Shown: positions 1 through 9,263, numbered from the stretch's first letter. The stretch is DNA of 48,858 nucleotides from an uncultured Prevotellaceae bacterium (GCA_902764705.1 CACWWZ010000001.1:1-48858), one strand, 5' to 3'. A program made the numbers and translations. The notes: generated from the letters alone by a model not told the origin.

Positions 1-240
1 ATCTTCGAGGTGTTCCGACGTCATCTACGACTCGTTCCGATGATACTTTAGGGGGGCAGAGTATCATGACTACGACGGCAAAGTGACGCTGCTACGACCG
101 CAAGGAACGTCTGGAACGACCCGAAAGTATCGTACCTTTCACAAGCCAAGACATTGAGTGTTCACGGCAAAAATAAAGAATAAAGAGGCAGTTTTTAATT
201 AGATTAACAATTAAAAACGTAGAATACAAAGAATTTTCAC
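1..240. other. Intergenic lead with possible 3' gene remnant and two inverted repeats
   Basis: No complete gene is visible here. One plus-strand frame reads open from 44 to a TGA at 155-157 with a plausible protein-like tail, but the same frame has a TGA at 41-43 and no start, so at most this is a decayed 3' end. An 8-bp inverted repeat lies at 40-47/60-67. A perfect 10-bp inverted repeat lies at 191-200/209-218 with an 8-nt loop, just upstream of the promoter of the next gene. The second could be a terminator of the preceding unit or an operator. Neither function is shown by the sequence. Confidence 0.35.
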
Positions 241-248
241 TATCTTTG
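241..248 (+). promoter_or_regulatory. -7 promoter element (TATCTTTG) of the carboxyltransferase gene
   Basis: TATCTTTG matches the Bacteroidota primary-sigma -7 consensus TAnnTTTG. It lies 57 nt before the ATG at 306. The perfect inverted repeat at 191-218 ends about 22 bp upstream of the element, so a protein bound there would overlap the -33 region. Confidence 0.75.
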
Positions 249-305
249 CAGCCATATTACTCATTATCTGAATAAAACGATTTAAAACGAATCAATAATA
301 ACATT

Positions 306-2081
306 ATGAAGAAGAAGATTAAGTTTAGTCTCGTCTACCGCGATATGTGGCAGTCGTCAGGTAAGTTTCAGCCTCGTAAGGACCAGTTGGAGCGTATAGC
401 CCCGGCCATCATCGACATGGGATGCTTTGCCCGTGTGGAGACGAACGGCGGTGCCTTTGAACAGGTGAACCTCATGGCTGGCGAGAACCCCAACCTGGCT
501 GTGCGCGCTTTCTGTAAGCCATTCAACGAGGTGGGCATCCAGACGCACATGTTGGACCGCGGTCTGAACGCGCTGCGCATGTATCCCGTTCCCGACGACG
601 TGCGCGAGTTGATGTATAAGGTGAAGAAGGCACAGGGTGTGGACATTCCCCGTATCTTCTGCGGTCTGAACGACACACGAAATATCATTCCCAGCATCAA
701 GTGGGCGAAGGCTGCCGGTATGATTCCGCAGGCTACGCTGTGTATCACTACAAGCCCCGTGCATACCGTTGAGTACTATAGCGCCATTGCCGACGAGGTG
801 ATTGCTGCCGGTGCCGAGGAAATCTGCTTGAAGGATATGGCTGGCATCGGACAGCCCGCCCTGCTGGGCGCGCTGACGAAGTCGATCAAGACCAAGCATC
901 CCGACATCATCATCCAGTATCACGGACACTCTGGTCCCGGCCTGTCGATGGCCTCCATCCTGGAGGTTTGTAACAACGGTGCCGACATCATCGATACTGC
1001 CATCGAGCCACTGTCGTGGGGTAAGGTGCATCCGGACATCATCTCGGTGCAGTCGATGCTGAAGAACGAAGGCTTCGAGGTGGCCGATATCAATATGAAC
1101 GCATACATGCAGGCTCGCAGTCTGACACAGGAGTTTATTGACGACTGGCTGGGCTGCTTCATCAATCCCGCCAACAAGCACATGTCATCGTTACTGCTCG
1201 GCAGCGGTCTGCCTGGCGGCATGATGGGTTCGATGATGGCCGACTTAGGTCCTATTCAGACCATGATTAACAAGCTGCGCGAGAAGAAGGGCGAGGCCAC
1301 GCTGTCGATGGACGACATGCTGGTGAAGCTGTTCAACGAGGTAGAGTATGTATGGCCGAAGGTGGGTTATCCCCCATTGGTGACGCCGTTCTCGCAGTAT
1401 ACGAAGAATATCGCACTGATGAACCTGCTGACAATGGAGCAGGGCAAGGGCCGCTACGTCATGATGGACGACGCCATCTGGGGCATGATTCTCGGCAAGA
1501 GCGGCAAGGTGCCTGGCAAGATCGATCCCGAGTTCGTCGAGCTGGCGAAGAAGCAGAACCGCGAATTCACCGATGCCGACCCGCACACCCTCATTCCCAA
1601 TGCCCTCGAGGGCTTCAAGAAGGAGATGGACGAGAACGGCTGGGACTACGGACAGGACAACGAAGAACTGTTCGAGCTGGCTATGCACCCCGAGCAGTAC
1701 CGTCCGTTCAAGAGCGGTCAGGCCAAGAAGCAGCTGCTGGCCGACATCCAGAAGGCGAAGGATGCCAAGCTGGGCGGTTCGAAGATGAAGCCCGAGGAGT
1801 TGGCAGCCTTCAAGCATGCCAAGGCCGACCCATTGACAGCCCCCGTTGCCGGACAGGTGTACTACGAGTTTTCGGGCGAGGGTGCCTGTGAGCCTTGTCT
1901 GGAGCCGTTCATCGGTCAGAAGTATAAGGAAGGCGACACCTACTGCTACATCCAGGCTCCCTGGGGCGAGATCGTTCCCATTCCTGCCTGTCTGGGCGGC
2001 AAACTCGTCGAGGTGGCAGCCAAGCAGGGCGCCAAGGTGCGCCGTGGCGACAACCTGGGATGGATTGAGAGGGAAGGTTAA
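306..2081 (+). CDS. Biotin-dependent carboxyltransferase (oxaloacetate decarboxylase alpha / pyruvate carboxylase subunit B type)
   Basis: The 591-aa protein has an HMGL-like carboxyltransferase TIM barrel (about 5-280), a conserved PYC/OADA domain (about 290-480) and a C-terminal barrel-sandwich segment (about 525-591). Visible active-site features are the metal-site aspartate in YRDMWQSSG (D13), the lysine in CLKDMAG (K176) that is carbamylated in this family, and the metal-binding histidines in YHGHSGPG (H206, H208). Family members move CO2 between biotin and oxaloacetate, pyruvate or methylmalonyl-CoA, and the exact substrate cannot be read here. The C-terminal segment looks like a biotinyl/lipoyl fold, but the usual MKM biotinylation site is replaced by a QAPWG stretch without lysine. 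Biotin must therefore come from a separate carrier, and none is encoded nearby. The stop codon lies inside a heptamer array that runs into the next gene. Confidence 0.85.
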   Translation: MKKKIKFSLVYRDMWQSSGKFQPRKDQLERIAPAIIDMGCFARVETNGGAFEQVNLMAGENPNLAVRAFCKPFNEVGIQTHMLDRGLNALRMYPVPDDVRELMYKVKKAQGVDIPRIFCGLNDTRNIIPSIKWAKAAGMIPQATLCITTSPVHTVEYYSAIADEVIAAGAEEICLKDMAGIGQPALLGALTKSIKTKHPDIIIQYHGHSGPGLSMASILEVCNNGADIIDTAIEPLSWGKVHPDIISVQSMLKNEGFEVADINMNAYMQARSLTQEFIDDWLGCFINPANKHMSSLLLGSGLPGGMMGSMMADLGPIQTMINKLREKKGEATLSMDDMLVKLFNEVEYVWPKVGYPPLVTPFSQYTKNIALMNLLTMEQGKGRYVMMDDAIWGMILGKSGKVPGKIDPEFVELAKKQNREFTDADPHTLIPNALEGFKKEMDENGWDYGQDNEELFELAMHPEQYRPFKSGQAKKQLLADIQKAKDAKLGGSKMKPEELAAFKHAKADPLTAPVAGQVYYEFSGEGACEPCLEPFIGQKYKEGDTYCYIQAPWGEIVPIPACLGGKLVEVAAKQGAKVRRGDNLGWIEREG

Positions 2082-2110
2082 CGGTTATTGGTTAACGGTT
2101 AATGGTTATG
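2076..2110 (+). repeat. Heptamer array bridging the stop of one gene and the start of the next (5 units)
   Basis: Five consecutive 7-nt units of the form GGTTAAC / GGTTATT / GGTTAAT / GGTTATG. The first unit contains the TAA of the carboxyltransferase gene and the last contains the ATG (2108) of the HD-domain gene. The whole intergenic spacer is therefore repeat. Confidence 0.85.
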
Positions 2111-2602
2111 GACTATCAAGCCATTATAGATAAGTATTACCCTGCGGACGATGCGCTCCGCAGGGTTTTATTACAACATAGCCGTCAGGTGGCTGACCGT
2201 TGCCTGCAAATCGTCAGGAAACACAAGGAATTGCCTGTCGACGAGCAGTTCCTGGAAGAGGCAGCTATGTTGCACGACATTGGTATCTTTCAATGTGATG
2301 CTCCCAGCATTCACTGTCACGGTCAGGAACCCTACATCAAGCATGGTCCCATTGGGGGCGATTTGTTGCGCCAGGAGGGCTTTCCGCGCCATGCCCGCGT
2401 GGCAGAACGCCATACGGGAACGGGGCTTCCCGGCTATGAACCCGAGACCTTAGAGGAACAGATTGTGTGCTATGCCGACAAATTCTATTCCAAGTCGAGT
2501 CCAGACCGCGTGCGGACGGTGGCCGAAACAGCACAGTCGCTGGAGAAATTCGGACACCAAGGCGTGCAGAAATTCCTGGAGTGGGCCAGAGTGTTTGAGT
2601 AA
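2108..2602 (+). CDS. HD-domain phosphohydrolase (HDIG type)
   Basis: About 164 residues. The HD metal-site pattern is visible: a histidine in the first helix (QHSRQVADRC), the HD pair in AMLHDIGIF, two further histidine segments (SIHCHGQEPYIKHG and AERHTG), and a late aspartate in CYADKFYSK. HD/HDIG proteins are metal-dependent phosphohydrolases acting on nucleotides or phosphorylated metabolites. The substrate is unknown. I chose ATG 2108 rather than 2102 because the protein then begins MDYQAIIDKYY, a normal start for this family, but both are possible. The gene is 26 nt from the carboxyltransferase stop and is probably co-transcribed with it. Confidence 0.8.
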   Translation: MDYQAIIDKYYPADDALRRVLLQHSRQVADRCLQIVRKHKELPVDEQFLEEAAMLHDIGIFQCDAPSIHCHGQEPYIKHGPIGGDLLRQEGFPRHARVAERHTGTGLPGYEPETLEEQIVCYADKFYSKSSPDRVRTVAETAQSLEKFGHQGVQKFLEWARVFE

Positions 2603-2627
2603 GAATTAAGAATGAAGAATGAAGAGG
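2600..2627 (+). repeat. Heptamer array beginning at a stop codon (4 units)
   Basis: Four units of the TAAGAAT / GAAGAAT / GAAGAGG type. The TAA of the HD gene is the first three bases of the array. It is followed (2628-2672) by a purine-rich run of GGTAAAAA-like units, and the complementary-strand version of the heptamer appears at 2691-2718. Confidence 0.8.
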
Positions 2628-2690
2628 AAAGGTAAAAAAGTAAGAAAGTAAAAGGTAAAAAGGTTAAAAAATATAAGGTGGAAGTAAATT

Positions 2691-2718
2691 CTTCACTCTT
2701 CACTCTTCACTCTTCACT
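2691..2718 (+). repeat. Four perfect CTTCACT heptamers just upstream of the lptD -7 element
   Basis: The array is exact (4 x CTTCACT). It ends 8 bp before the TACCTTTG element, so it covers the -33 region. The same arrangement, with the same 8-bp gap, occurs at 18166-18193. Confidence 0.85.
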
Positions 2719-2726
2719 TTTTTTAC

Positions 2727-2734
2727 TACCTTTG
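2727..2734 (+). promoter_or_regulatory. -7 promoter element (TACCTTTG) of the LptD gene
   Basis: TACCTTTG is followed by only 5 nt before the GTG start at 2740, so the transcript would be leaderless or nearly so. Confidence 0.7.
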
Positions 2735-2739
2735 CAGCC

Positions 2740-5604
2740 GTGAGAAGAAAAACGCTCATATTTCTATCCTTTTTTGTCATCGTTTTTATGGTGGCAGAAG
2801 TGCCTCGGTTGCGCTTTCCCCAAGGTGGAGAGCGTTGCGATTCTATTCCTGAGGACAGCGTTCCTGAGGACACGATTCCCGTGAGGAAAGCCCCCCTCCC
2901 CGCATTGCTGAAGGATACCGCCAAGGCCGACTCGCTGAAGCTGGATACGGCCAGCATGGATTTATTGCAGAAAGCCATCTGGCTGCACAATAAGCTGATT
3001 GATGACTCGCTGCGTGCCGACTCGCTGAACCGCCAAAGGAAGAACGGTATCGATGCTCCGGTGGAGTATTCGGCAGAAGACTCGATGGTCTACATGGGCG
3101 ACTCGAAGCTGGCTTATCTGTATGGTAAGTCGCATGTGAAATACGAGAACATGGATTTGTCGAGCGACCAGATTTACATGTCGATGGACTCCAGTCTGGT
3201 GCATGCTACGGGTTCGCGCGACACGACAGGAAAGAAGTTTGGCACTCCCGTATTCAAGATGGGTAATGACACATATGAGAACGACACGATGGCCTTTAAC
3301 TTCAAGACGAAGAAGGGACTCATCACCAATGTGTATACGCAGCAGGATGAGGGTTATATGACGTCGGAGATTTCGAAGCGTGACGCCGACGGCAATATGT
3401 ATCTGTATCACGGACGCTACACCACCTGCGACCAGCCTCACCCCGACTTTTATTTTGCCATGTCGCGTGCCAAGGTGCGTCCGGGCAAGGATGTGGTGTT
3501 CGGACCGGCTTATCTGGTGGTTGCCGACGTGCCGCTGCCGCTGGCAATACCCTACGGCTTCTTCCCGTTTACGCAGAGCTATTCGTCGGGATTCATCATG
3601 CCAACCTATGGTGACGAGACCTCGCGAGGTTTCTATCTGCGCGATGGCGGTTACTATTTTGCCATCAGCGACAAGATGGACCTGAAGCTGATCGGTGAGA
3701 TTTATACCAAAGGGTCGTGGGGCGTCTCGGGAGCATCGAACTATCGTAAGCGCTATCGTTACAACGGCTCGTTCTTTGCCAGTTACCAGAGTTCGGTGAC
3801 GGGCGACAAGAACATGCCTGACTATTCGAAGACGACGAGTTTCAAGGTTCAGTGGTCGCACCGTCAGGATGCCAAGGCTAACCCCTACAGTTCGCTGTCG
3901 GCCAGTGTGAACTTCGCCACATCGAACTATGAGCCGAACAACCTGACGTCGATGTATAATCCCCAGTCGATGACTCAGTCGACGCGTACTTCTTCTGTCA
4001 GCTGGAGCACTAATTTCTCGAGCATTGGCATGAGTCTGAGTTCGACGGTGAACCTGAACCAGAACATGCGCGACTCAACCATCCAACTGACGCTGCCCGA
4101 CCTGAATATCAGCATTTCGCGTTTTTATCCCTTTAAGCGTAAGAATGGGGTCGGCGATGAGCGCTGGTATGAAAAAATCTCAATGCAGTACACGGGTCAC
4201 TTAACCAACAGCATTGATACGAAGGAGGATAAGTTGCTGAAGTCGAGTCTGGCCAAGGACTGGCGAAATGGTATGGATCATCGCATTCAGACTGCAGGTA
4301 GTTTTACGCTGTTTGGCTATCTGAACCTGAACCCCAGCTTCAATTTCAATGACAAGATGCTGACTCGGAAGCACATTCGTTCGTGGGATGTGGACCAACA
4401 GAAGGAGAAGGTAGACACGGTACAGGGATTCTATAACATGTATGACTGGGACCTGAGTCTGTCGGCATCGACCAAGCTCTATGGTTTCTATATTCCTAAT
4501 CGCAAGATCTTCGGCGATAAGATCGACCGCATCCGTCACGTGTTCACGCCGACTGTCAGCTTCAGCTATGCACCCAGCTTCGGTTCTGCGCGCTATGGCT
4601 ATTACGACACGTATCTGAAGACCGATGCTGAGGGTAACACGTCTCTGGTAGAATATTCACCTTATACCGGTACACTCTATTCTCCGCCCAGCAAGGATAT
4701 GCGAGGCTCCATGTCGATGTCGATTTCGAACAATATCGAGATGAAATACCGTAACAAGGAAGACTCGTTGGTGAAGGTGAGCCTGATTGATGAGTTGGGC
4801 GCGTCGATGTCGTATAACTTTGCTGCCAAGGAGAAGCCTTGGAGTGATTTGAGCACGACGCTGCGATTGAAGTTGAGCAAGAGGTATACGTTCAACCTCA
4901 GTGCCGTCTTCGCTACCTATGCCTACGAAGCTGACTCCGTGGGAGCCACACCTTACGTCGGTAACCGGACGGAGTATAGCAAGGGTCGCTTCGGCCGTTT
5001 TCAGGGTATGTCGCAAAACCTGAACTATACCCTTGACAACACCAAGGTCAGCAATTTCTTTAAATGGCTGCGTGGCGAGAAAGTCGACAAGAAGAAAGAC
5101 AAAAAGAATGATAATGACGACTACGACACTGGTGTGGATACGAACATCGACAACACGATGGAGGCCGCTAAGCATGGTGCTGAGAAGGGAGAAAGCGATA
5201 TGGCTGAGACGGACGAAGACGGATACATGCAGTTCTCGATGCCATGGTCGCTCAGCATTGGCTATGGTATCACGATGCGTGAAAATACCAGTGGCACATT
5301 CAATTATGACACGATGCGCTATCCCTATAGCTTTACGCAGAACCTGAATATCTCGGGTAACATTCGCCTGTCGGAAGGTTGGAATATATCGTTTTCGTCG
5401 GGTTATGACTTTGAGAACAAGAAGATCTCGATGACGACGGCTTCATTGTCGCGCGACTTGCACTGCTTCAATATGTCGTGTCAGGTAGTGCTGGCACCTT
5501 ATACCAGTTATAACTTCTCGTTCCGATGCAATGCCGCCACGCTTACCGATGCTTTGAAATACGATAAGCGCAGCGGTTATTCAAATGCCGTCCAGTGGTA
5601 TTAA
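2740..5604 (+). CDS. lptD: LptD-like LPS assembly outer-membrane protein
   Basis: A 954-aa protein. It has an N-terminal hydrophobic export segment (about 4-22), an OstA/LptA-like periplasmic region (about 100-240) and a long C-terminal aromatic-rich beta-barrel that ends VQWY. LptD inserts lipopolysaccharide into the outer leaflet of the outer membrane after LptA-type transfer. A lysine/aspartate-rich stretch near residues 780-810 is probably an extracellular loop of the barrel. I kept the GTG start because the hydrophobic segment begins directly after it. The next in-frame ATG (2788) would remove most of the signal sequence. The gene stands alone behind its own promoter and converges on the antiporter gene. 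Confidence 0.8.
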   Translation: MRRKTLIFLSFFVIVFMVAEVPRLRFPQGGERCDSIPEDSVPEDTIPVRKAPLPALLKDTAKADSLKLDTASMDLLQKAIWLHNKLIDDSLRADSLNRQRKNGIDAPVEYSAEDSMVYMGDSKLAYLYGKSHVKYENMDLSSDQIYMSMDSSLVHATGSRDTTGKKFGTPVFKMGNDTYENDTMAFNFKTKKGLITNVYTQQDEGYMTSEISKRDADGNMYLYHGRYTTCDQPHPDFYFAMSRAKVRPGKDVVFGPAYLVVADVPLPLAIPYGFFPFTQSYSSGFIMPTYGDETSRGFYLRDGGYYFAISDKMDLKLIGEIYTKGSWGVSGASNYRKRYRYNGSFFASYQSSVTGDKNMPDYSKTTSFKVQWSHRQDAKANPYSSLSASVNFATSNYEPNNLTSMYNPQSMTQSTRTSSVSWSTNFSSIGMSLSSTVNLNQNMRDSTIQLTLPDLNISISRFYPFKRKNGVGDERWYEKISMQYTGHLTNSIDTKEDKLLKSSLAKDWRNGMDHRIQTAGSFTLFGYLNLNPSFNFNDKMLTRKHIRSWDVDQQKEKVDTVQGFYNMYDWDLSLSASTKLYGFYIPNRKIFGDKIDRIRHVFTPTVSFSYAPSFGSARYGYYDTYLKTDAEGNTSLVEYSPYTGTLYSPPSKDMRGSMSMSISNNIEMKYRNKEDSLVKVSLIDELGASMSYNFAAKEKPWSDLSTTLRLKLSKRYTFNLSAVFATYAYEADSVGATPYVGNRTEYSKGRFGRFQGMSQNLNYTLDNTKVSNFFKWLRGEKVDKKKDKKNDNDDYDTGVDTNIDNTMEAAKHGAEKGESDMAETDEDGYMQFSMPWSLSIGYGITMRENTSGTFNYDTMRYPYSFTQNLNISGNIRLSEGWNISFSSGYDFENKKISMTTASLSRDLHCFNMSCQVVLAPYTSYNFSFRCNAATLTDALKYDKRSGYSNAVQWY

Positions 5605-5607
5605 GCT

Positions 5608-5621
5608 TTGAACATTGAACA
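5608..5621 (+). repeat. Two TTGAACA heptamers between convergent genes
   Basis: A short member of the 7-nt-period family in the 22-bp gap between the LptD stop and the antiporter stop. Confidence 0.5.
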
Positions 5622-5626
5622 TTAGG

Positions 5627-7885
5627 TTATGAGCCGAACAGGGCGTCGAGCGACTCCTGTTCGCCTACAATCCAGATGATGTCACCCTCTTCGAACGGAC
5701 GGTTCGGATTGACGGGAGTGAGGTTCTCCTTACCTTCTTCCATTCCGATGACCATACAGCTATAGAGGTTGCGGATGCCGCTATCCTTCAGATTCTTTCC
5801 AATGAACGGACTGCCCTCGCCAATGATGAGCTGGCGCAGCTTCATTTCGCGGTTCTCCAAATCGAAATCCTCGCCAATAACCTCTGTCTTAATGGCATTG
5901 GAGAACTTTGCCACCTGTTCGTCACTACCAATGACCTGCAGTCTGTCGCCAGGGAAAATGACGTAGTCGCCATCAGGAATATTCAAACGGAAGTTGGCAC
6001 GCAGGATGCTGCTCACATGAATGCCGTATTTGCGGCCCAGATTCAGTTGTTTCAGCGTGCTGCCCATCCATTGTGAGTTCATGGGCACGTCGAAATCGGC
6101 AATATGGATATCACGATCCAGCAGGCGTCCTTCATAGAGCGGTCGTTTTTTGCCATGCACCTGTGCCTCGATATCGCGCGAACGCAGGTTCAGCATAAAC
6201 AGGCGCTCCAGTTTGATGCTGCGTTGCTTGACAGTTCGCGACAACACGATAAGTGCCACAACCATCAGCCCGATGGTAATCATGATGGCATTAGTCAGAT
6301 GCCACAGTCTGTTGCAGATGAGGAAGATGAAGGTCACGGCTATGAAGACGCGTACCAGAATGGTGAACAACAGGGGCAGACGGTTGCGGTTGCTCTCGTT
6401 CCACAGCGCTTTCCATTCTTCCGAGCGGTTTTTCTTCATGACCATAGCCCGCAGGAATGGCGATATAAACAGTATTGTCAGCAAGCCGATAATGATATTT
6501 CCCCATATGAGCAGGGTGTCGCCAGGCAGCAGTTTGTGTATAAACGGCAACCCGAAGGTGAGCATCACGGCGATGGTAGCTGCTGACAATATGGAGTAGA
6601 TCAGGGTGTTTACTGCCATTTGTGTCAGCAACTGCTTCCATTTGCTCTTCTCCGTTGTGTTTGGACGGCTCATGCTGAGATGGTTCAGTAATTTGATGAA
6701 GCGCGAGGGCAATCGGTGCTCTATGGCGTTGTATGCCGGCGTAGCCAGACGTATCATATATGGTGTCAGGAAGGTTGTAATGACTGATACTGCCACCACC
6801 ACGGGGTATAGGTATTCGCTGATCACTCCCAGCGACAGTCCCAACGATGCAATGATGAACGAGAATTCACCAATCTGTGCCATCGAGAATCCGCAGCGCA
6901 TGGCAGACCTCAGACTCTCGCCGGCCAACATGAATGCGATGGAACCGAAGATGGCCTGTCCCACCAGAATGGTTAGCACCAGCATGAGGATGGGCAAGGC
7001 ATAGTCGACCAGAATTTGCGGGTCGACCAGCATACCTACTGATACAAAGAAGATGGCTCCGAAGAGGTTCTTTACTGGTTCCACCAGTTTTTCGATATGT
7101 TCTGCCTCGATGGTCTCTGCCAGGATGCTGCCCATGATGAACGCACCGAAAGCCGACGAGAAACCTACCTTCGTCGAGAATACCGCCATAGCACAACACA
7201 GTCCCAGCGACACGATGAGCAGTACTTCGTTGTTGATCAGTCGGCGAACACGGCGCAGAAATTCCGGTACAGCAAAGATACCCACCACGAGCCACAGCAC
7301 CAGAAAGAATCCGATCTTCATTACTGAGCCTAGCATCTGGCCTCCGTCGGGGTCGTTGCCACTGGCTATGGCGCTTAGCATCACCATCATCACGATGGCC
7401 AGTATGTCCTCCAGAATCAGTACCGACATGACTAGTCCTGCAAACTGCTGCTGGCGCAGTCCCAAATCGTCAAAAGCCTTATAGATAATCGTCGTAGAGC
7501 TCATGGCCAACATACCTCCGAGGAATATGCAGTCCATCTTCGGCCAGTGAAACAGCTGGCCAACGCAGAGCCCAAGCATCGACATGCAGAAGATGATGGT
7601 GATGGTCGAGATAATCGGCGAGGCACCCATTTTCAGAATCTTCTTGAACGAAAAGTCGAGACCTAGCGAGAACAGTAGGAACATTACACCGATGTCGGCC
7701 CATAGTTGTACGTTGTCCGTATCCACAATCGATGCTGTATATGGCATGTGCGGGCTCACCAGGAAGCCTGCTACAATGTAGCCCAGCACCAATGGTTGTT
7801 TCAGACGCTTGAAAATCAGTGTCACGATGCCTGCCGACATCAAGATATACGCCAAGTCATTAATAAGTTCAGGAATCTCTGACAT
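5627..7885 (-). CDS. CPA2-type cation:proton antiporter with two C-terminal RCK_C-like domains
   Basis: A 752-aa membrane protein. Residues about 5-385 form a Na+/H+-exchanger (CPA2/KefB-like) unit with GLDFSFK and other typical helix segments. Next comes an extra block of about four hydrophobic helices (about 410-545), then two small beta-rich domains (about 590-660 and 675-750) that resemble TrkA C-terminal (RCK_C) ligand domains. No NAD-binding TrkA_N domain with GxGxxG is visible. The family exchanges Na+ or K+ for H+ at the inner membrane. The RCK_C domains suggest gating by a small ligand, which is an inference. It is the last gene of a minus-strand run with the STAS/SpoIIE regulators and a beta-barrel gene, 26 nt behind the latter. 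Confidence 0.85.
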   Translation of the reverse strand: MSEIPELINDLAYILMSAGIVTLIFKRLKQPLVLGYIVAGFLVSPHMPYTASIVDTDNVQLWADIGVMFLLFSLGLDFSFKKILKMGASPIISTITIIFCMSMLGLCVGQLFHWPKMDCIFLGGMLAMSSTTIIYKAFDDLGLRQQQFAGLVMSVLILEDILAIVMMVMLSAIASGNDPDGGQMLGSVMKIGFFLVLWLVVGIFAVPEFLRRVRRLINNEVLLIVSLGLCCAMAVFSTKVGFSSAFGAFIMGSILAETIEAEHIEKLVEPVKNLFGAIFFVSVGMLVDPQILVDYALPILMLVLTILVGQAIFGSIAFMLAGESLRSAMRCGFSMAQIGEFSFIIASLGLSLGVISEYLYPVVVAVSVITTFLTPYMIRLATPAYNAIEHRLPSRFIKLLNHLSMSRPNTTEKSKWKQLLTQMAVNTLIYSILSAATIAVMLTFGLPFIHKLLPGDTLLIWGNIIIGLLTILFISPFLRAMVMKKNRSEEWKALWNESNRNRLPLLFTILVRVFIAVTFIFLICNRLWHLTNAIMITIGLMVVALIVLSRTVKQRSIKLERLFMLNLRSRDIEAQVHGKKRPLYEGRLLDRDIHIADFDVPMNSQWMGSTLKQLNLGRKYGIHVSSILRANFRLNIPDGDYVIFPGDRLQVIGSDEQVAKFSNAIKTEVIGEDFDLENREMKLRQLIIGEGSPFIGKNLKDSGIRNLYSCMVIGMEEGKENLTPVNPNRPFEEGDIIWIVGEQESLDALFGS

Positions 7886-7911
7886 GTTGTTTTTTATATT
7901 TTATTCTTAAT

Positions 7912-9261
7912 TTACCATTTCGTCGTAAAGAGACTGGGTGAGATAACTAGTGAGAACCAGCCCCAGCGGGCATATTTGCTGCTATTGCCTTGTTTCAGAC
8001 GTTCCATGGTCTCCGTACCCACCATAAAGGTATATCCCGCTGTGAGCGAGATGTCTTTTGTGAACTGGTAGCTGGCTTGCAAGTCGAAGCTGTGGCCCAG
8101 TGTGCGATTGAGACCTTCAAGGTTGGTGGCAACAGCCAGATAATGATAGTCGAAACTGCATTTCAGCTTATCAGTGGGGTTGCCGAAAATACCCACGAAG
8201 GCATTCTGTAAACCAGGTGTGAAGCCCTGTGTGTAAGCACTCTCATAGAAATAGTCCATCATACCATAGAATTTGTTCTTCGAACCGAAAAGCGGGTTGA
8301 ACCCCCTTTCCTTATCATGGTATACCATTCCTATGCTTCCTCCATAGATGACGGGGACATAGTCGTCACCGCTCAGGTAATCGTAACCCGCCTTAAAGCC
8401 ATAGCAATCGGTGGGAGTGACAGTAGCTTTCACACTGGCCATCCAGGCATCAATCTCTTTACTAGACATGCTGCCGTTTACATCTTGGCCCGTCTGACGG
8501 TAGTACGATCCTTCGAGTGCCAGGTGCTTGGGGTGATAGTTCACGTAGCCGCCCCACATCTGTTGGTACTCTGTTCTGGGAAGATTGTTCTTATGGTCCG
8601 GAACGCCGGCTTGTAGACCAACATTCATGAAAAGCAGCGAGACTCCCAGTGGGAATTTGGGCACATCGTAGTGGTACCATACGGTCTGCATGGTTTTATA
8701 GGGCTGTGCACCATTATAAAAATAGGTGCTTGAATATACATTCTCCGCGTTTTGGTTGTAGGCCAATATTGCGTGCACCGTATGGCCATGCCCTTCGTAA
8801 CCTACACGAAGCACGTCGTGCGAAAGGGCCATCATGGCGAAGTCGTTGGGGCCAATGATGCGCTCGTCGTCATACGACAGCGCCACACGTCCAAATTGTG
8901 CAAAGAGTCCGTTACGGGCCGTCAACTTCACCCAACCCTCATAGAGTTTTAGCGCTGTGTTTCCACTGGTGCCCCAGACGGCCTTATTCTGAAGCGTAGC
9001 ATGAGCCTGAATGCCCTGCCGCTCGTAGTCTACATTCAATCGGAAACGCCCCAACAGGAAATTCGAACGGTCTTCCGGTTTCTTGTCCATGTCGCCAGTC
9101 CTCGGCAGTCCTCCAGCGCATGTCTCGCCATGCGTCAGGAAGTTCATGCCGACGCTGAGCTTGTTCTCCTTGTCCAGCGAGTCGACCTGAGCAAACATGC
9201 ATGGTGATGTCGCCAACAAGGCAATCACCGCCAGAGCTTTCCTTAACAGCAGACCGTCCAT
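7912..9261 (-). CDS. Outer-membrane beta-barrel porin-like protein
   Basis: A 449-aa protein with a clear signal peptide (about 1-24, cleavage near CMFA|Q). The mature region has alternating aromatic/polar strands and ends in Trp (FTTKW), as expected for a barrel inserted by the Bam complex. Repeated strand patterns of the GRFRLNVDYERQGI and DLQASYQFTKDISLTAGY kind support a barrel of 16 or more strands. It resembles alginate-export/porin-like proteins of Bacteroidota in general form, but I cannot assign a substrate. The start is 2 nt past the STAS stop, so the two are translationally linked, and the antiporter follows. The context suggests a role in stress or ion homeostasis across the envelope. 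Confidence 0.7.
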   Translation of the reverse strand: MDGLLLRKALAVIALLATSPCMFAQVDSLDKENKLSVGMNFLTHGETCAGGLPRTGDMDKKPEDRSNFLLGRFRLNVDYERQGIQAHATLQNKAVWGTSGNTALKLYEGWVKLTARNGLFAQFGRVALSYDDERIIGPNDFAMMALSHDVLRVGYEGHGHTVHAILAYNQNAENVYSSTYFYNGAQPYKTMQTVWYHYDVPKFPLGVSLLFMNVGLQAGVPDHKNNLPRTEYQQMWGGYVNYHPKHLALEGSYYRQTGQDVNGSMSSKEIDAWMASVKATVTPTDCYGFKAGYDYLSGDDYVPVIYGGSIGMVYHDKERGFNPLFGSKNKFYGMMDYFYESAYTQGFTPGLQNAFVGIFGNPTDKLKCSFDYHYLAVATNLEGLNRTLGHSFDLQASYQFTKDISLTAGYTFMVGTETMERLKQGNSSKYARWGWFSLVISPSLFTTKW

Positions 9262-9263
9262 CT

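Noticed and set aside
41-67. Intrinsic terminator at the window start
   Set aside because: The stem is 8 bp and A/T-rich with a G-rich loop, and no T run follows on either strand.
357-1181. Long open frames antisense to the carboxyltransferase, LptD, mfd, topB and other genes
   Set aside because: They lie fully inside strongly supported genes, have unnatural composition and no promoter. They reflect GC-rich third positions.
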